Below are positions 1 to 8,980 of a stretch of 64,000 nt of DNA, one piece after another. The notes below the pieces were generated by a model. The model was not told the DNA's origin. It did not search any database and saw nothing but the letters and a program-made list of their open reading frames with translations. This DNA is from Epibacterium sp. Ofav1-8 (lineage in GTDB: Bacteria > Pseudomonadota > Alphaproteobacteria > Rhodobacterales > Rhodobacteraceae). The stretch spans positions 62,001 to 126,000 of the forward strand of contig NZ_JAKRFD010000007.1 of the NCBI RefSeq assembly GCF_022348185.1, given 5' to 3'. Within the stretch, counting starts at the first letter, position 1, and every line of letters starts with the position of its first letter. The translations under genes and the position numbers were made by a program.

Positions 1-124
1 CGAGTGGCTCAACCCCTCCAATACGCTCGCCGCCCAGACCTACATGATCATCTTCATCATCATTTTCATCCAGTTCCGGCCCCGCGGCATCATCGCCCTC
101 AAAGGCCGCGCAGCAGGAGATTGA
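1..124 (+). CDS. urtB: Urea ABC transporter permease UrtB, C-terminal end (partial)
   Basis: The reading frame is open from the left edge (first full codon at 2) to a TGA at 122-124. It encodes a hydrophobic helix followed by FRPRGIIALKGRAAGD, the usual C-terminus of LivH/UrtB-type permeases. UrtB is one of two inner-membrane permeases of the urea/short-chain-amide importer. The complete urtC, urtD and urtE genes follow on the same strand, which fixes the identity. Only about 40 residues lie in the window. Confidence 0.85.
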   Translation, partial: EWLNPSNTLAAQTYMIIFIIIFIQFRPRGIIALKGRAAGD

Positions 125-166
125 CCGCCATGACCCTTCATCTTTTTCCAAGTACCTCGGGGGGGA

Positions 167-184
167 CGGGGGGCTGGCCCCCCG
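167..184 (+). other. Intercistronic GC hairpin between urtB and urtC
   Basis: A perfect 7-bp stem (CGGGGGG / CCCCCCG) with a 4-nt loop sits directly before the urtC ribosome-binding site, in the 78-bp gap between urtB and urtC. There is no T-tract, so it is not a standard terminator. It could stabilise the upstream message or limit urtC translation; that is inference. Confidence 0.4.
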
Positions 185-202
185 CCGCAGGAGAGCCGCG
201 CC

Positions 203-1369
203 ATGCGTAGATCCTTTGTCGCCCAAAACCCCTCGGTGCTGGTTTTCCTCCTGGGCCTCGCGGCCTTCACCCTCGGCGTCAGCCTCCTGGCCGAAGGGTT
301 TGGCATCGGTCTCATTTCCACCTCTTTCATCAAGACATTGGGCAAAACGCTCTGCCTCTGTCTTGTGGCCATCGCGATGGACCTGATCTGGGGCTATTGC
401 GGCATCCTGTCCTTGGGCCATTTCGCCTTCTTTGGTCTCGGCGGTTATATGATCGGCATGTGGCTGATGTATGCCCGCACCGAGATCATCGTGGAGGCCT
501 CGCTTGCCCAGGGCGTGATCCCGCCGACCCCGCAAGAGGTGATCGACGGCATTGGCAGCCAGATCTTTGGCGTCGTGGGCGCGTCGGACTTTCCGGTGAT
601 CTGGATGTTCGCCGACAGTCTGACGCTGCAGCTTGCTCTGGTTCCGCTGGTGCCCGCGATCCTGGCGCTGGTCTTTGGCTGGTTGGCGTTCCGCAGCCGC
701 GTCACCGGCGTGTATCTGTCGATCCTGACCCAGGCGATGACGCTGGCGCTGGCGCTTTACCTGTTCCAGAACGACTCCGGCCTGCGTGGCAACAATGGCC
801 TTTCGGGCTTGCAGAACCTGCCCGGTGTCACAGCGCCGCAATCGGCGATTTCGCTCTGGTTCTTCTGGGCCTCGGCGCTGGCCCTCGGGCTGGGCTATCT
901 CCTCAGCGCCTGGGTGGTCTCCGGCAAATTCGGCTCCGTCATCCGCGGCATTCGCGACAACGAAGCCCGCGTGCGCTTCCTCGGCTACCCGGTCGAAAGC
1001 TTCAAGCTGATGCTGTTCACTCTGACCGCGATGATCGCGGCCATCGCCGGCGCGCTCTATTATCCGCAGGCGGGGATCATCAACCCGGCCGAGATTGCCC
1101 CCATCGCCTCGATCTACCTGGCGGTCTGGGTCGCCATCGGTGGGCGGGGGCGGCTCTATGGCGCGGTTCTGGGTGCGGGGTTTGTCAGCCTTGTCTCCAC
1201 CTGGTTCACCGGCGGGCAAGCGCCCGACATCAATCTGGGGTTCTACACCCTGCAATGGGTGGACTGGTGGCAGGTGATCCTTGGGCTGTCCTTCGTGCTT
1301 GTCACGCTGTTTGCGCCCAAGGGCATCGGCGGTCTGTTTGACCTTCTGAACCGCGGGGACAAGGCATGA
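203..1369 (+). CDS. urtC: Urea ABC transporter permease UrtC
   Basis: 388-residue inner-membrane permease with about ten hydrophobic segments and the LivM/UrtC signature region (IWGYCGILSLGHFAFFGLGG, about residues 62-81). The central part (SGLRGNNGLSGLQNLPGV) is typical of UrtC rather than LivM. With UrtB it forms the channel of the high-affinity urea importer UrtABCDE, which feeds nitrogen assimilation in marine bacteria. The ATG at 203 follows a GGAGAG ribosome-binding site. The stop overlaps urtD by four bases (ATGA), so the two are translationally coupled. No urease gene is in the window. Confidence 0.93.
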   Translation: MRRSFVAQNPSVLVFLLGLAAFTLGVSLLAEGFGIGLISTSFIKTLGKTLCLCLVAIAMDLIWGYCGILSLGHFAFFGLGGYMIGMWLMYARTEIIVEASLAQGVIPPTPQEVIDGIGSQIFGVVGASDFPVIWMFADSLTLQLALVPLVPAILALVFGWLAFRSRVTGVYLSILTQAMTLALALYLFQNDSGLRGNNGLSGLQNLPGVTAPQSAISLWFFWASALALGLGYLLSAWVVSGKFGSVIRGIRDNEARVRFLGYPVESFKLMLFTLTAMIAAIAGALYYPQAGIINPAEIAPIASIYLAVWVAIGGRGRLYGAVLGAGFVSLVSTWFTGGQAPDINLGFYTLQWVDWWQVILGLSFVLVTLFAPKGIGGLFDLLNRGDKA

Positions 1370-2115
1370 GCCAGATGAATACGCTTCTGGAGGTATCCGG
1401 TGTCTCCGTGTCCTTTGACGGGTTCAAGGCGATCAACAACCTGTCGTTTCAGATTGGCCCGGCGGAACTGCGCGCGGTGATCGGCCCCAATGGCGCGGGC
1501 AAGACCACCTTCATGGATATCGTCACCGGCAAGACCCGACCCGACGCGGGGCGGGTGCTCTTTGGTGAAAAATCCATCTCTTTGCTCACTCTGTCCGAAG
1601 CGCAGATCGCGCAGGCGGGGGTGGGGCGCAAGTTTCAGAAACCCACGGTGTTTGAGGATCAAACCATCCGGGAAAATCTGATGATGGCGCTGAAGGCTCC
1701 GCGCAGATGGTGGTCGGTCCTGACCTTCCGGGCAGCGGACACCCATCTCGCACGTGTTTCGGAGCTGGCCGAGGAGGTTGGTCTGTCGGACCAGCTTGAT
1801 CGCATCGCGGGAGAACTGTCGCATGGGCAAAAACAATGGCTGGAGATCGGCATGCTGCTGGCGCAGGAGCCGCGCCTTCTGCTGGTCGACGAACCTGCTG
1901 CCGGCATGACGCCGGAAGAGCGCGCGCATACCACCGATCTGCTGGTCGAGGCCGCCCGCACCCGCGCCGTGGTTGTGGTCGAACATGACATGGAGTTCGT
2001 GCGCCGCCTCAATTGCAAGGTCACGGTCCTGCATGAAGGGGCGGTTCTGGCCGAGGGCGGTCTGGACCACGTCACGGCTGATCCGCATGTCATCGACGTG
2101 TATCTGGGGCGCTGA
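1366..2115 (+). CDS. urtD: Urea ABC transporter ATP-binding protein UrtD
   Basis: 249-residue cytoplasmic ABC ATPase of the LivG/UrtD type. Visible motifs are Walker A GPNGAGKT (residues 40-47), signature LSHGQ (151-155) and Walker B LLLVDE (171-176), followed by AAGMTPEE and the H-loop in VVVEHDMEFV. The FKAINNLSF start and the non-standard LSHGQ signature are typical of UrtD. It pairs with UrtE to power urea import. It starts inside the urtC stop and is followed four bases later by urtE. Confidence 0.94.
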   Translation: MSQMNTLLEVSGVSVSFDGFKAINNLSFQIGPAELRAVIGPNGAGKTTFMDIVTGKTRPDAGRVLFGEKSISLLTLSEAQIAQAGVGRKFQKPTVFEDQTIRENLMMALKAPRRWWSVLTFRAADTHLARVSELAEEVGLSDQLDRIAGELSHGQKQWLEIGMLLAQEPRLLLVDEPAAGMTPEERAHTTDLLVEAARTRAVVVVEHDMEFVRRLNCKVTVLHEGAVLAEGGLDHVTADPHVIDVYLGR

Positions 2116-2119
2116 ACAT

Positions 2120-2815
2120 ATGCTGGAATTGAACGATATCACATTGCACTATGGCCATAGCCAGATCCTGAACGGGGTCTCGATGACTGCCGAGGTGGGC
2201 GAGGTGACCTGCGTGATGGGCTGCAACGGGGTCGGTAAGACCTCGTTGATGAAGGCGATCACCGGCACCCATGCGCGCTCGGGCGGAGGGGTGACGCTGG
2301 ACGGTGAGGTGCTGGGGGTGCTGCCGGCGCATGTATTGGCGCAGAAAGGCATCGCCTATGTGCCGCAGGGTCGCGATATTTTTCCGCTGTTGACGGTCAA
2401 GGAAAACCTGGAGACCGGCTTTGCCTGCCTGCCCAAGAGCGCGCATCACATCCCGGATCATATTTTTGATCTGTTCCCGGTGCTGAAGGAGATGATCTCG
2501 CGTCGGGGTGGGGATCTGTCGGGCGGTCAGCAGCAGCAGTTGGCCATCGCGCGTGCACTGATCACGCGGCCCAAGCTGCTGGTGCTGGATGAACCGACCG
2601 AGGGCATTCAGCCCAATATCATCACCCAAATCGGCGAGGTCATCAAACTGCTGCGCGATCAGGGCGAAATGGCGATCGTGCTGGTCGAGCAGTATTTCGA
2701 CTTTGCCTATGCGCTGGCGGATCGTTTTGTGGTGTTGCGCCGGGGCGATGTGGTGATCGCGGGCAAAAAGGGTGAGGTCGAACGCGCGGCGCTGCTGGAC
2801 GGTGTGTCCGTCTAA
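2120..2815 (+). CDS. urtE: Urea ABC transporter ATP-binding protein UrtE
   Basis: 231-residue LivF/UrtE-type ATPase. Walker A is GCNGVGKT (residues 34-41), the signature is LSGGQ (133-137), Walker B is LLVLDE (153-158), followed by the PTEGIQPNI segment characteristic of UrtE. The ATG at 2120 was chosen because the protein then begins MLELNDITLHYG, the normal family start; an earlier in-frame start at 1973 would overlap urtD extensively. It is the last gene of the urt operon. The 208 bp to the next gene hold no other coding signal. Confidence 0.93.
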   Translation: MLELNDITLHYGHSQILNGVSMTAEVGEVTCVMGCNGVGKTSLMKAITGTHARSGGGVTLDGEVLGVLPAHVLAQKGIAYVPQGRDIFPLLTVKENLETGFACLPKSAHHIPDHIFDLFPVLKEMISRRGGDLSGGQQQQLAIARALITRPKLLVLDEPTEGIQPNIITQIGEVIKLLRDQGEMAIVLVEQYFDFAYALADRFVVLRRGDVVIAGKKGEVERAALLDGVSV

Positions 2816-3023
2816 GCGGGGTCTAGGCCGGGGGCAAGAAGGGTGCGCTCCCGCCCGGTTTGCATGCATTGAAAATGCCGTCAAACCCGTTGGGCCCGGC
2901 AGCGCACCTGCGATGCGCTGGGGCAGGCGTGCCGTGTCGTCTCCGCGCAATGGGATTGGCCTTTGGCGATCGGGTCGGCTATGCAAGGGACCAAAGTGTT
3001 TAACTTGCAAAGGACATTCCAGC

Positions 3024-4136
3024 ATGACTCCGCTTCAAGGTCTCAAGGTGGTGGAACTCGCCCGTATTCTCGCCGGTCCGTGGATTGGGCAAGCCTTGGC
3101 GGATCTGGGGGCGGAGGTCGTGAAGGTCGAAAGCCCCGAAGGCGATGACACGCGTCGCTGGGGGCCGCCCTTTGTAGAGCGGGACGGAGACAAGACCGCC
3201 GCCTATTACTATGCCGCCAACCGGGGCAAAACATGTGTCACCGCAGATTTTCGCACGCCAGAGGGGCAGGCCAAGGTCCGCGATCTGGTTGCGGGCGCAG
3301 ATATCCTGATCGAGAACTTCAAGGTCGGCGGGTTGGCGAAATATGGCCTTGATTACGAAAGCCTCGCTGAGGTGAACCCGCGGCTCATTTATTGCTCGGT
3401 CACGGGGTTTGGGCAGGATGGGCCTTATGCCAGCCGTGCCGGTTATGATTTCTTGCTGCAAGGCATGTCGGGGCTGATGTCGATCACCGGCGCAGCTGAG
3501 GGTGAGCCGCAAAAGGTGGGCGTCGCGATCACGGATGTGGTGACAGGGCTATACGGCAGCATCGGCATTCTGGCCGCAGTCGAGCAACGGCACCGGACCG
3601 GACGGGGACAGCATATCGATATGTCCCTGCTGGATTGTGCCACGGCCATGCTGGCGAACCAGAATATGAACTATCTGGTGACGGGCGACAGCCCCACCCG
3701 CATGGGCAATGAGCACCCCAATATTGCGCCCTATCAGGTGATGGCGGTGCGCGACGGGCATGTGATCCTTGCGGTCGGCAATGACGGTCAGTTCACGCGG
3801 CTGTGCGATGTGCTCAACCTCGGAGGTCTCAAGGATGATCCCCGTTTTCTCACCAACCAGCTGCGGGTCGCAAACCGGGGTGATCTGACGCCGATGCTGA
3901 CGGCGGCGCTGGCACAGTGGAGCCAGGCGGATCTGCTTGCCGCATTGGAGGCCGCGACCGTTCCGGCGGGGCCGATCAACACCATCGGGCAGGCGTTCGA
4001 CGACGCGCAGATCAAACATCGACAGATGCAGATCGCGCCCGAAGGCGTGCCGGGCGTGCGGGGACCTTGGGTGTTTTCGGATGCGGAACTGGCGCTTGAT
4101 CGCTCGGCGCCCGTATTGCCGCGCAAGGCAGACTAA
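3024..4136 (+). CDS. CaiB/BaiF family (family III) CoA-transferase
   Basis: 370-residue family III CoA-transferase, the usual monomer length. The N-terminus (LKVVELARILAGPW) and the ADILIENFKVGGLAKYGLDY block are family hallmarks. By comparison with formyl-CoA transferase, Asp171 in VGVAITDVVTG matches the catalytic aspartate that carries the acyl anhydride. These enzymes move CoA between organic acids such as carnitine, oxalate, succinate or mesaconate; the substrate cannot be read from sequence. The ATG at 3024 follows an AAGGA box. The stop overlaps the convergent regulator's stop codon by two bases. It may belong with the regulator-hydrolase pair downstream, but nothing proves this. Confidence 0.85.
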   Translation: MTPLQGLKVVELARILAGPWIGQALADLGAEVVKVESPEGDDTRRWGPPFVERDGDKTAAYYYAANRGKTCVTADFRTPEGQAKVRDLVAGADILIENFKVGGLAKYGLDYESLAEVNPRLIYCSVTGFGQDGPYASRAGYDFLLQGMSGLMSITGAAEGEPQKVGVAITDVVTGLYGSIGILAAVEQRHRTGRGQHIDMSLLDCATAMLANQNMNYLVTGDSPTRMGNEHPNIAPYQVMAVRDGHVILAVGNDGQFTRLCDVLNLGGLKDDPRFLTNQLRVANRGDLTPMLTAALAQWSQADLLAALEAATVPAGPINTIGQAFDDAQIKHRQMQIAPEGVPGVRGPWVFSDAELALDRSAPVLPRKAD

Positions 4137-4933
4137 CTGGGCGGATAGGCGTCGAGCGTCACACTTAAAGGCACCTCATCGCCAAGCAGACGTCGCACCT
4201 TGGGGTCGAGGCGCGCGCTATCCTTTGGCAGGGCACCCACATCAGCAAGAGCCTCGCGCGCAGTGCGTTTTTCCTCAAGCCGCACCCAGACCGTGCGGGT
4301 GGAAAACGGGCGCCGATTGGCCCCGGCAGAGACCCCCAGGACCAGCCCTTGCAGATAAGAGATCTGATGCGGGTGTTCCGGCATCAGGATCGTCTCTGAA
4401 AGAGCGCCAACGGTGTTGCGGGGGCGTTCTGTCAGGCACAACCGTCCGCCACGTTCTGCAACCAGGCCCAGATAGGTGCTGCGTTGGCGGATACTGCCGT
4501 CACTTGCGTGGGCGCGCTCGAATGTGTGGCTTACCACATAGCCATCGACCTCTTTGAGATGGATCAGCGATCGCAGCACCTGTCCGGGCCATGTGGGCGT
4601 GCAAAAATACCCATGATAGGTGCCGAGAAACCGGCGCAGGGGGCGGGCCTGATCGGCAAAACCCGTGCCGATGTGCCAAAGCGGCGCGGGGAGCTTGGGC
4701 GCGGTGGTCGGGCGACGCGCGGCTGCGAAGTGATCGGGGTCGGTAAAAAGATCGGCCTCTCCTACGTTGAAATGACGCGCGATGCGGCGCAGGTTATGCG
4801 CCGAGGGGAGTCCGGCTCCTGAAAGGTAGCGGTTGAACTGTTGCCGGTTGAGGCCGATCTCGCGGCAGATCTGCGCGATCGAGGGGGCCTCGGCGCAGAG
4901 AAACCGTAAATTCTGACTGAAGGCCGTGCGCAT
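4133..4933 (-). CDS. XRE-family helix-turn-helix transcriptional regulator
   Basis: 266-residue cytoplasmic regulator. The first 60 residues form an XRE-type helix-turn-helix (SIAQICREIGLNRQQFNRYL, then HNLRRIARHFNVGEADLF). The remaining 200 residues have no motif I recognise and may be a ligand-sensing domain. The start at 4933 gives MRTAFSQNLRFLC, a typical XRE beginning; upstream in-frame starts reach 5083 and would run across the divergent hydrolase start. It is divergent from the CocE/NonD hydrolase (127-bp shared spacer), so control of that gene and of itself is the simplest guess. Confidence 0.75.
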   Translation of the reverse strand: MRTAFSQNLRFLCAEAPSIAQICREIGLNRQQFNRYLSGAGLPSAHNLRRIARHFNVGEADLFTDPDHFAAARRPTTAPKLPAPLWHIGTGFADQARPLRRFLGTYHGYFCTPTWPGQVLRSLIHLKEVDGYVVSHTFERAHASDGSIRQRSTYLGLVAERGGRLCLTERPRNTVGALSETILMPEHPHQISYLQGLVLGVSAGANRRPFSTRTVWVRLEEKRTAREALADVGALPKDSARLDPKVRRLLGDEVPLSVTLDAYPPS

Positions 4934-5060
4934 GGTCCGAGCTTTCGCGATGTGACGCGACTGTGCGTACATCTGCATCATCCCGCGTACAAGTGCGCAG
5001 TTTCGCCCTGTCCGGAATTCGCGCACACTCTGCCCAAACGCATAAGGAAACGAGGCCGAC

Positions 5061-7085
5061 ATGTCCGCGCAGACTCCCATCACCGTGACCGAACACCTGT
5101 GGATCCCGCTGCCCGATGGCCGCAGGCTTGCGGCGCGGATGTGGCAGCCCGCGGGCGCAGGTCCGGCTCCGGTGATCCTTGAATATCTGCCCTACCGCAA
5201 ACGCGATGGCACGGCCCCACGGGACGCCACCACGCATCCGGTGTTTGCAGCCCATGGCTATGCCTGTGTGCGGGTGGATATTACGGGCTCCGGTGACAGC
5301 GATGGGCGCTTTGATGACGAATACTCCGAGCAGGAACTCTCGGATGGTGAGGCGGTGCTGGAGTGGATCGCGCAGCAGCCCTGGTCGACGGGCAAGGTCG
5401 GCATGATCGGGATTTCCTGGGGCGGGTTCAATGGCTTGCAACTGGCGTACCGCCGACCGGAGGCCTTGAAAGCGGTAGTTTCGGTGGCCTCTACCGTGGA
5501 TCGCTATGCTGACGATATCCACTATATGGGGGGCTGCCTGCTCAGCGATAACAAGAACTGGGCGAGCCAGATGTTCGCCTATATGACCCGGCCGCTGGAT
5601 CCGAAGCTGCGCCCGGATTGGCGCGAGGAGTGGTTGGGCCGGATCAATGATCTGCCCTTTATGGCGGCGGATTGGCTGCGCCATCAGACGCGAGATGCGT
5701 TCTGGAAACATGGCTCGGTCTGTGAAGACTGGTCCGTGATCGAGGCGCCGGTGCTGGCAATCACCGGCTGGGCCGATGCCTATGTGAACGCTCCGCCGGC
5801 GCTGGCTGCAAAGATGACCGGCGCGCCGGCCAAGGCCTTGATGGGGCCGTGGGAACACCGCTATGCCCATATCTCTCAGATTGAGGCGGCGGATTTTCAT
5901 GGCGAGGTGCTGCGCTGGTTTGATCAATACCTCAAAGGGGAGGACGTCGGGGCAGAGGCCTTGCCCGACTACCGGGTCTTTATGCAGGAGTTCACCGCGC
6001 CAAGCCCGAAGAACCTGCCGCAGAACGGCCGTTGGGTGGCCGAAGCGCAGTGGCCCTCGCCCAATGTCACGGACGTGGAGTGGCCGCTGGCCGAGGAGGG
6101 ATTTGCACCCGAGCCGCAGGCGGGCACGGCGAGGGTAAAAAGCCTCGCGACGGTTGGGCAGGCGAGCGGCTATTTCTGCCCCGGTATCCGGATCGACAAT
6201 GAACGCCCCGGCGACCAGAGCGCGGATGACCGGGCCTCGACCTGTTTTGACAGCACCGCGTTGCTCGCCCCGATGGAGATCCTAGGCCGTCCGCGTGTGC
6301 GACTGGCCTTTAGTGTCGACAAACCCGTCGCGCAGGTGGTGGCGCGGTTGTGCGATGTTGCGCCCTCGGGTCAGTCGCAGCGCATCACCTATCGCCCCCG
6401 CAACCTGTGCCATGACGACAGCCATGAGGTGGCAACGCGGCTGGAGCCGGGCAAGCGGTACGAGGTGGAGTTTGAGCTGAATGAATGCGCGCATCGGGTG
6501 CTGGCGGGGCATCAATTGCGGCTGGCGCTGTCGACCTCCTATTGGCCGATTGTCTGGCCCGCGCCGGAGGCTGCCGAGATCACGCTGCATCTGGACGGGT
6601 GCGCGCTGATCTTGCCGGAGCGCCGCGTCGAGGTTGAGATTGAGGCCCAGGCTCCGTGCGCGGCGCGTGACTACCCGAAGTATCAGGCCGAGGTGTTGGA
6701 AACACCCTGGGGCGAGGCCGAGACACGCATTGAAGCGGACGGGACTCATGTGCTGGAGAGCTTTGACAGCTATGGCGCGGCGCAGGATCTGACCCATGGC
6801 CAGCGTGTCGCCAGTAACGTGCGGATGCGCTATGCGATCCACCCCGATGATCCGGCCAGCGCGCGGTTTGACTGCGCTTGGGTCTTCAACTTTGGCCGGG
6901 ATGGCGATGGCGATGGCGATGGCGAAGGCGATCAGGAGGACTGGGGCGTGCGGATCGAGACCGACAGTTCGATGCATTGCGACACCGAGAATTTCACCCT
7001 CTGGCGGGGGATCAAAGCCTATGAGGGCGAAGAGGTGGTGCTGACGCGCGAGTGGACCGAGGTCATCCCGCGCGGCTGTCTCTGA
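5061..7085 (+). CDS. CocE/NonD family alpha/beta hydrolase
   Basis: 674-residue serine hydrolase. The N-terminal alpha/beta-hydrolase domain (about 1-290) carries the nucleophile elbow GISWGG with Ser119. A likely acid lies in GWADAY and the likely His in GPWEHRY. A beta-sandwich X-Pro dipeptidyl-peptidase C-terminal-like domain follows (about 300-560). Relatives hydrolyse cocaine esters, acyl amides or dipeptidyl substrates; this substrate is unknown. No signal peptide is seen, so it is probably cytoplasmic. Near the C-terminus a short GGCGAT-type repeat (about 6901-6932) encodes an Asp/Gly run. It diverges from the XRE regulator. Confidence 0.85.
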   Translation: MSAQTPITVTEHLWIPLPDGRRLAARMWQPAGAGPAPVILEYLPYRKRDGTAPRDATTHPVFAAHGYACVRVDITGSGDSDGRFDDEYSEQELSDGEAVLEWIAQQPWSTGKVGMIGISWGGFNGLQLAYRRPEALKAVVSVASTVDRYADDIHYMGGCLLSDNKNWASQMFAYMTRPLDPKLRPDWREEWLGRINDLPFMAADWLRHQTRDAFWKHGSVCEDWSVIEAPVLAITGWADAYVNAPPALAAKMTGAPAKALMGPWEHRYAHISQIEAADFHGEVLRWFDQYLKGEDVGAEALPDYRVFMQEFTAPSPKNLPQNGRWVAEAQWPSPNVTDVEWPLAEEGFAPEPQAGTARVKSLATVGQASGYFCPGIRIDNERPGDQSADDRASTCFDSTALLAPMEILGRPRVRLAFSVDKPVAQVVARLCDVAPSGQSQRITYRPRNLCHDDSHEVATRLEPGKRYEVEFELNECAHRVLAGHQLRLALSTSYWPIVWPAPEAAEITLHLDGCALILPERRVEVEIEAQAPCAARDYPKYQAEVLETPWGEAETRIEADGTHVLESFDSYGAAQDLTHGQRVASNVRMRYAIHPDDPASARFDCAWVFNFGRDGDGDGDGEGDQEDWGVRIETDSSMHCDTENFTLWRGIKAYEGEEVVLTREWTEVIPRGCL

Positions 7086-7131
7086 CGGTGGGCCCAAAGG
7101 GGCCACCCAGTTGAACCAACGCGCGCGCCCG

Positions 7132-7680
7132 TCAGGATTGCGGCAGGGCGCGCGGGTCGAATTGGCACATCTCGCCCGCTTTGGCCAAGGCCTGATCCAG
7201 CCCGGAGAGGGAAAAACCACCGTAGAGCCAGGTTTCCCCTTCGGCTGCGCGATCCACCGCAAAGCCAAAGTCGCCCTTGGCGGCAAGCATGGCGCTGATC
7301 AATTCCGAGATGAAGCCCGGTGTCAGGCTCGCACCATAGGTGAAGCCCGGTGCGGTGTAGAAAAACATCTCGTCACCAAACCACACCGGCTCATCCCCCA
7401 GATAAAGCGTCACACTATCTGCTGCCTCATCCCAGGGGGCTTCGACCTCATCAGGGCCGTAAGGCGTGTAGATATAGTCGAAGGTGGCATTCAGACCGTT
7501 GTTTTCGAACGTGAACTCCAGATAGCCGGAGGTGTCGCGCGCGGAGGAGAGCGTATAGACGTGGCAGGTTTTGCCCTTGTAGACCGCCGCCCAATTGCCG
7601 GCCTCAAGGAACAGCGTCGAGGCCTGCGCGAGGCCACCCATAAGAGACAAGGCGAGCGCCGCAGCGATAGATTTCAGCAT
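7132..7680 (-). CDS. Small secreted protein of unknown function
   Basis: 182 residues. With the start at 7680 the protein begins MLKSIAAALALSLMGGLAQA, a clear Sec signal peptide with AXA-type cleavage near residue 20. An AGGA ribosome-binding site lies about 8 bases upstream; an upstream start at 7713 would bury the signal. The mature part is acidic and rich in aromatic residues, with two cysteines that could form a disulfide. I recognise no family. It is the last gene before the convergent hydrolase; the 46-bp gap holds a GGTGG-GCCC/GGGGCCACC hairpin that may end transcription from both sides. Confidence 0.7.
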   Translation of the reverse strand: MLKSIAAALALSLMGGLAQASTLFLEAGNWAAVYKGKTCHVYTLSSARDTSGYLEFTFENNGLNATFDYIYTPYGPDEVEAPWDEAADSVTLYLGDEPVWFGDEMFFYTAPGFTYGASLTPGFISELISAMLAAKGDFGFAVDRAAEGETWLYGGFSLSGLDQALAKAGEMCQFDPRALPQS

Positions 7681-7783
7681 GAAAGATGTCCTAAACAAAC
7701 GTGGTTGGCGCAAAGCTACTGCGCAATAGATGCGGAAACCTTAATGCGTTATCGCGTTTGGTGCTCGCCGGGGACACCGTGGT

Positions 7784-8260
7784 TCAGTCGTCTGTCACAT
7801 GGATCGCGAATTGCTCGAGCCCCGCGGATTGGGCTTCGATCACGCGGAAACTCTCGCGCACGCCAGCCTCGGTCAGGTCTCGCGCCACTGTCAGCAGCGT
7901 GTTGGGGGCGTGATCCTCGCAAAGCTCTGCCATATGGTCGATCTCGGCTTCGGCCACGGGGCGGGCGCTGGCCATATCCGGCGCGCCATAGATCTCCATG
8001 AAATGCCGGGCGAGCTGTTCGATCAGTGTGGTGACTTCTTCGGCCTCGATCTGGGTCACGGCGACAAATGTCACCCGACCCGCGGTCTCCAGCCCCATCC
8101 AGCCATTGGCAAAGGCCTGACGCTGCTTGCCAACAAGGTCGCCCTCGCTCCAGTTGGAGAACTCGAACCCGCCGGAAATACACCATTCCCCGGTGCGGGC
8201 GGGGCTGGCAAAGACGTTCATGTCGCTTTCGTCAAAATGAATGGCACGGGCCAGTTTCAT
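7784..8260 (-). CDS. DUF6505-like protein of the formate dehydrogenase region
   Basis: 158 residues, soluble, acidic, with no signal peptide or cysteine cluster. It starts MKLARAIHFDESDMNVF and contains GEWCISGGFEFSNW. From memory this matches a domain of unknown function (DUF6505) seen in Rhodobacterales next to formate dehydrogenase accessory genes; I could not search to confirm it. It lies 15 bp downstream of the ligase-like gene on the same strand, so it is probably the last cistron of the Mrp operon. A role in formate dehydrogenase assembly is an inference from position only. Confidence 0.6.
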   Translation of the reverse strand: MKLARAIHFDESDMNVFASPARTGEWCISGGFEFSNWSEGDLVGKQRQAFANGWMGLETAGRVTFVAVTQIEAEEVTTLIEQLARHFMEIYGAPDMASARPVAEAEIDHMAELCEDHAPNTLLTVARDLTEAGVRESFRVIEAQSAGLEQFAIHVTDD

Positions 8261-8275
8261 CGCGTCTTTCTCCTG

Positions 8276-8980
8276 TCAGTCCTGCACCAGAACAGTGGTG
8301 AGCGGGATCAGATGGGTTGTTGTGTCGTCGCGCAGGAGCATGCCGAAATCCTCATCGACGCCAAGGAAGGTACCGCTCAGCCCGGCTTGCTGGCGATCTT
8401 CGCCGATGCCATGCGCAAGCCCGCGCCATTCTGCATGAAGCGTTTTGAGTTCGCCTTCGTCCCATCGGTTGATCCAATGCAGGCAGTGGCGGGTCCAGCT
8501 TTCCAGCAGGCGCGGCGCAGCCACATCGGCGCAGCCTTCGGCATAGAGCGCGGTTTGATCCGGGGTGTCGCCCCCGTCGCCTGCAGGCCAGAGCGGCAGG
8601 TCCAAGCCCACAACCAGCCAGTCCGGCTGGGCGTCGGGCGCATCGGTACTGGCCGCGACGCGAAGGCGTCCGCATCGCGCGCCATTGATCAACAGACCAC
8701 CGTCCCAGTCCAGATGTACGGCAACTTCGGGCGGGGCGAGCGCGCCAAGGGCGTTCTGAAAGCCCAGGCCGCACACGGGCAGCATCGCCATGGCCTTGGC
8801 CAGCGGCACTTCGGGCGCGAGCACCAGTGCGGCACGCAAGATGTCAGTGCCGAGGTCATAGACGACAAGCCCCGCATCGACGCCCAGCTCGGCCTTCTGG
8901 CAGGCGAGATCAAACGGCTCCTGTCCCGGACCTGCGGCCTCGCCCGTCATCAGAGGGGGGAAGGTGACGGTATCGCTCAT
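8276..8980 (-). CDS. Biotin/lipoate-protein ligase-like protein
   Basis: 234 residues resembling the biotin/lipoate A/B ligase fold: LDWDGGLLINGARCGRLRV looks like the central sheet region that binds the acyl-adenylate, and the start FPPLMTGEAAGP suits the divergent BPL_LplA_LipB_2 subfamily. The canonical BirA GRGRxG loop is not evident, so ligase activity is uncertain. It overlaps mrp by four bases and precedes the DUF6505-like gene. Placement in an Fe-S/formate dehydrogenase accessory operon, rather than next to a carboxylase or dehydrogenase complex, suggests a specialised role. Confidence 0.65.
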   Translation of the reverse strand: MSDTVTFPPLMTGEAAGPGQEPFDLACQKAELGVDAGLVVYDLGTDILRAALVLAPEVPLAKAMAMLPVCGLGFQNALGALAPPEVAVHLDWDGGLLINGARCGRLRVAASTDAPDAQPDWLVVGLDLPLWPAGDGGDTPDQTALYAEGCADVAAPRLLESWTRHCLHWINRWDEGELKTLHAEWRGLAHGIGEDRQQAGLSGTFLGVDEDFGMLLRDDTTTHLIPLTTVLVQD

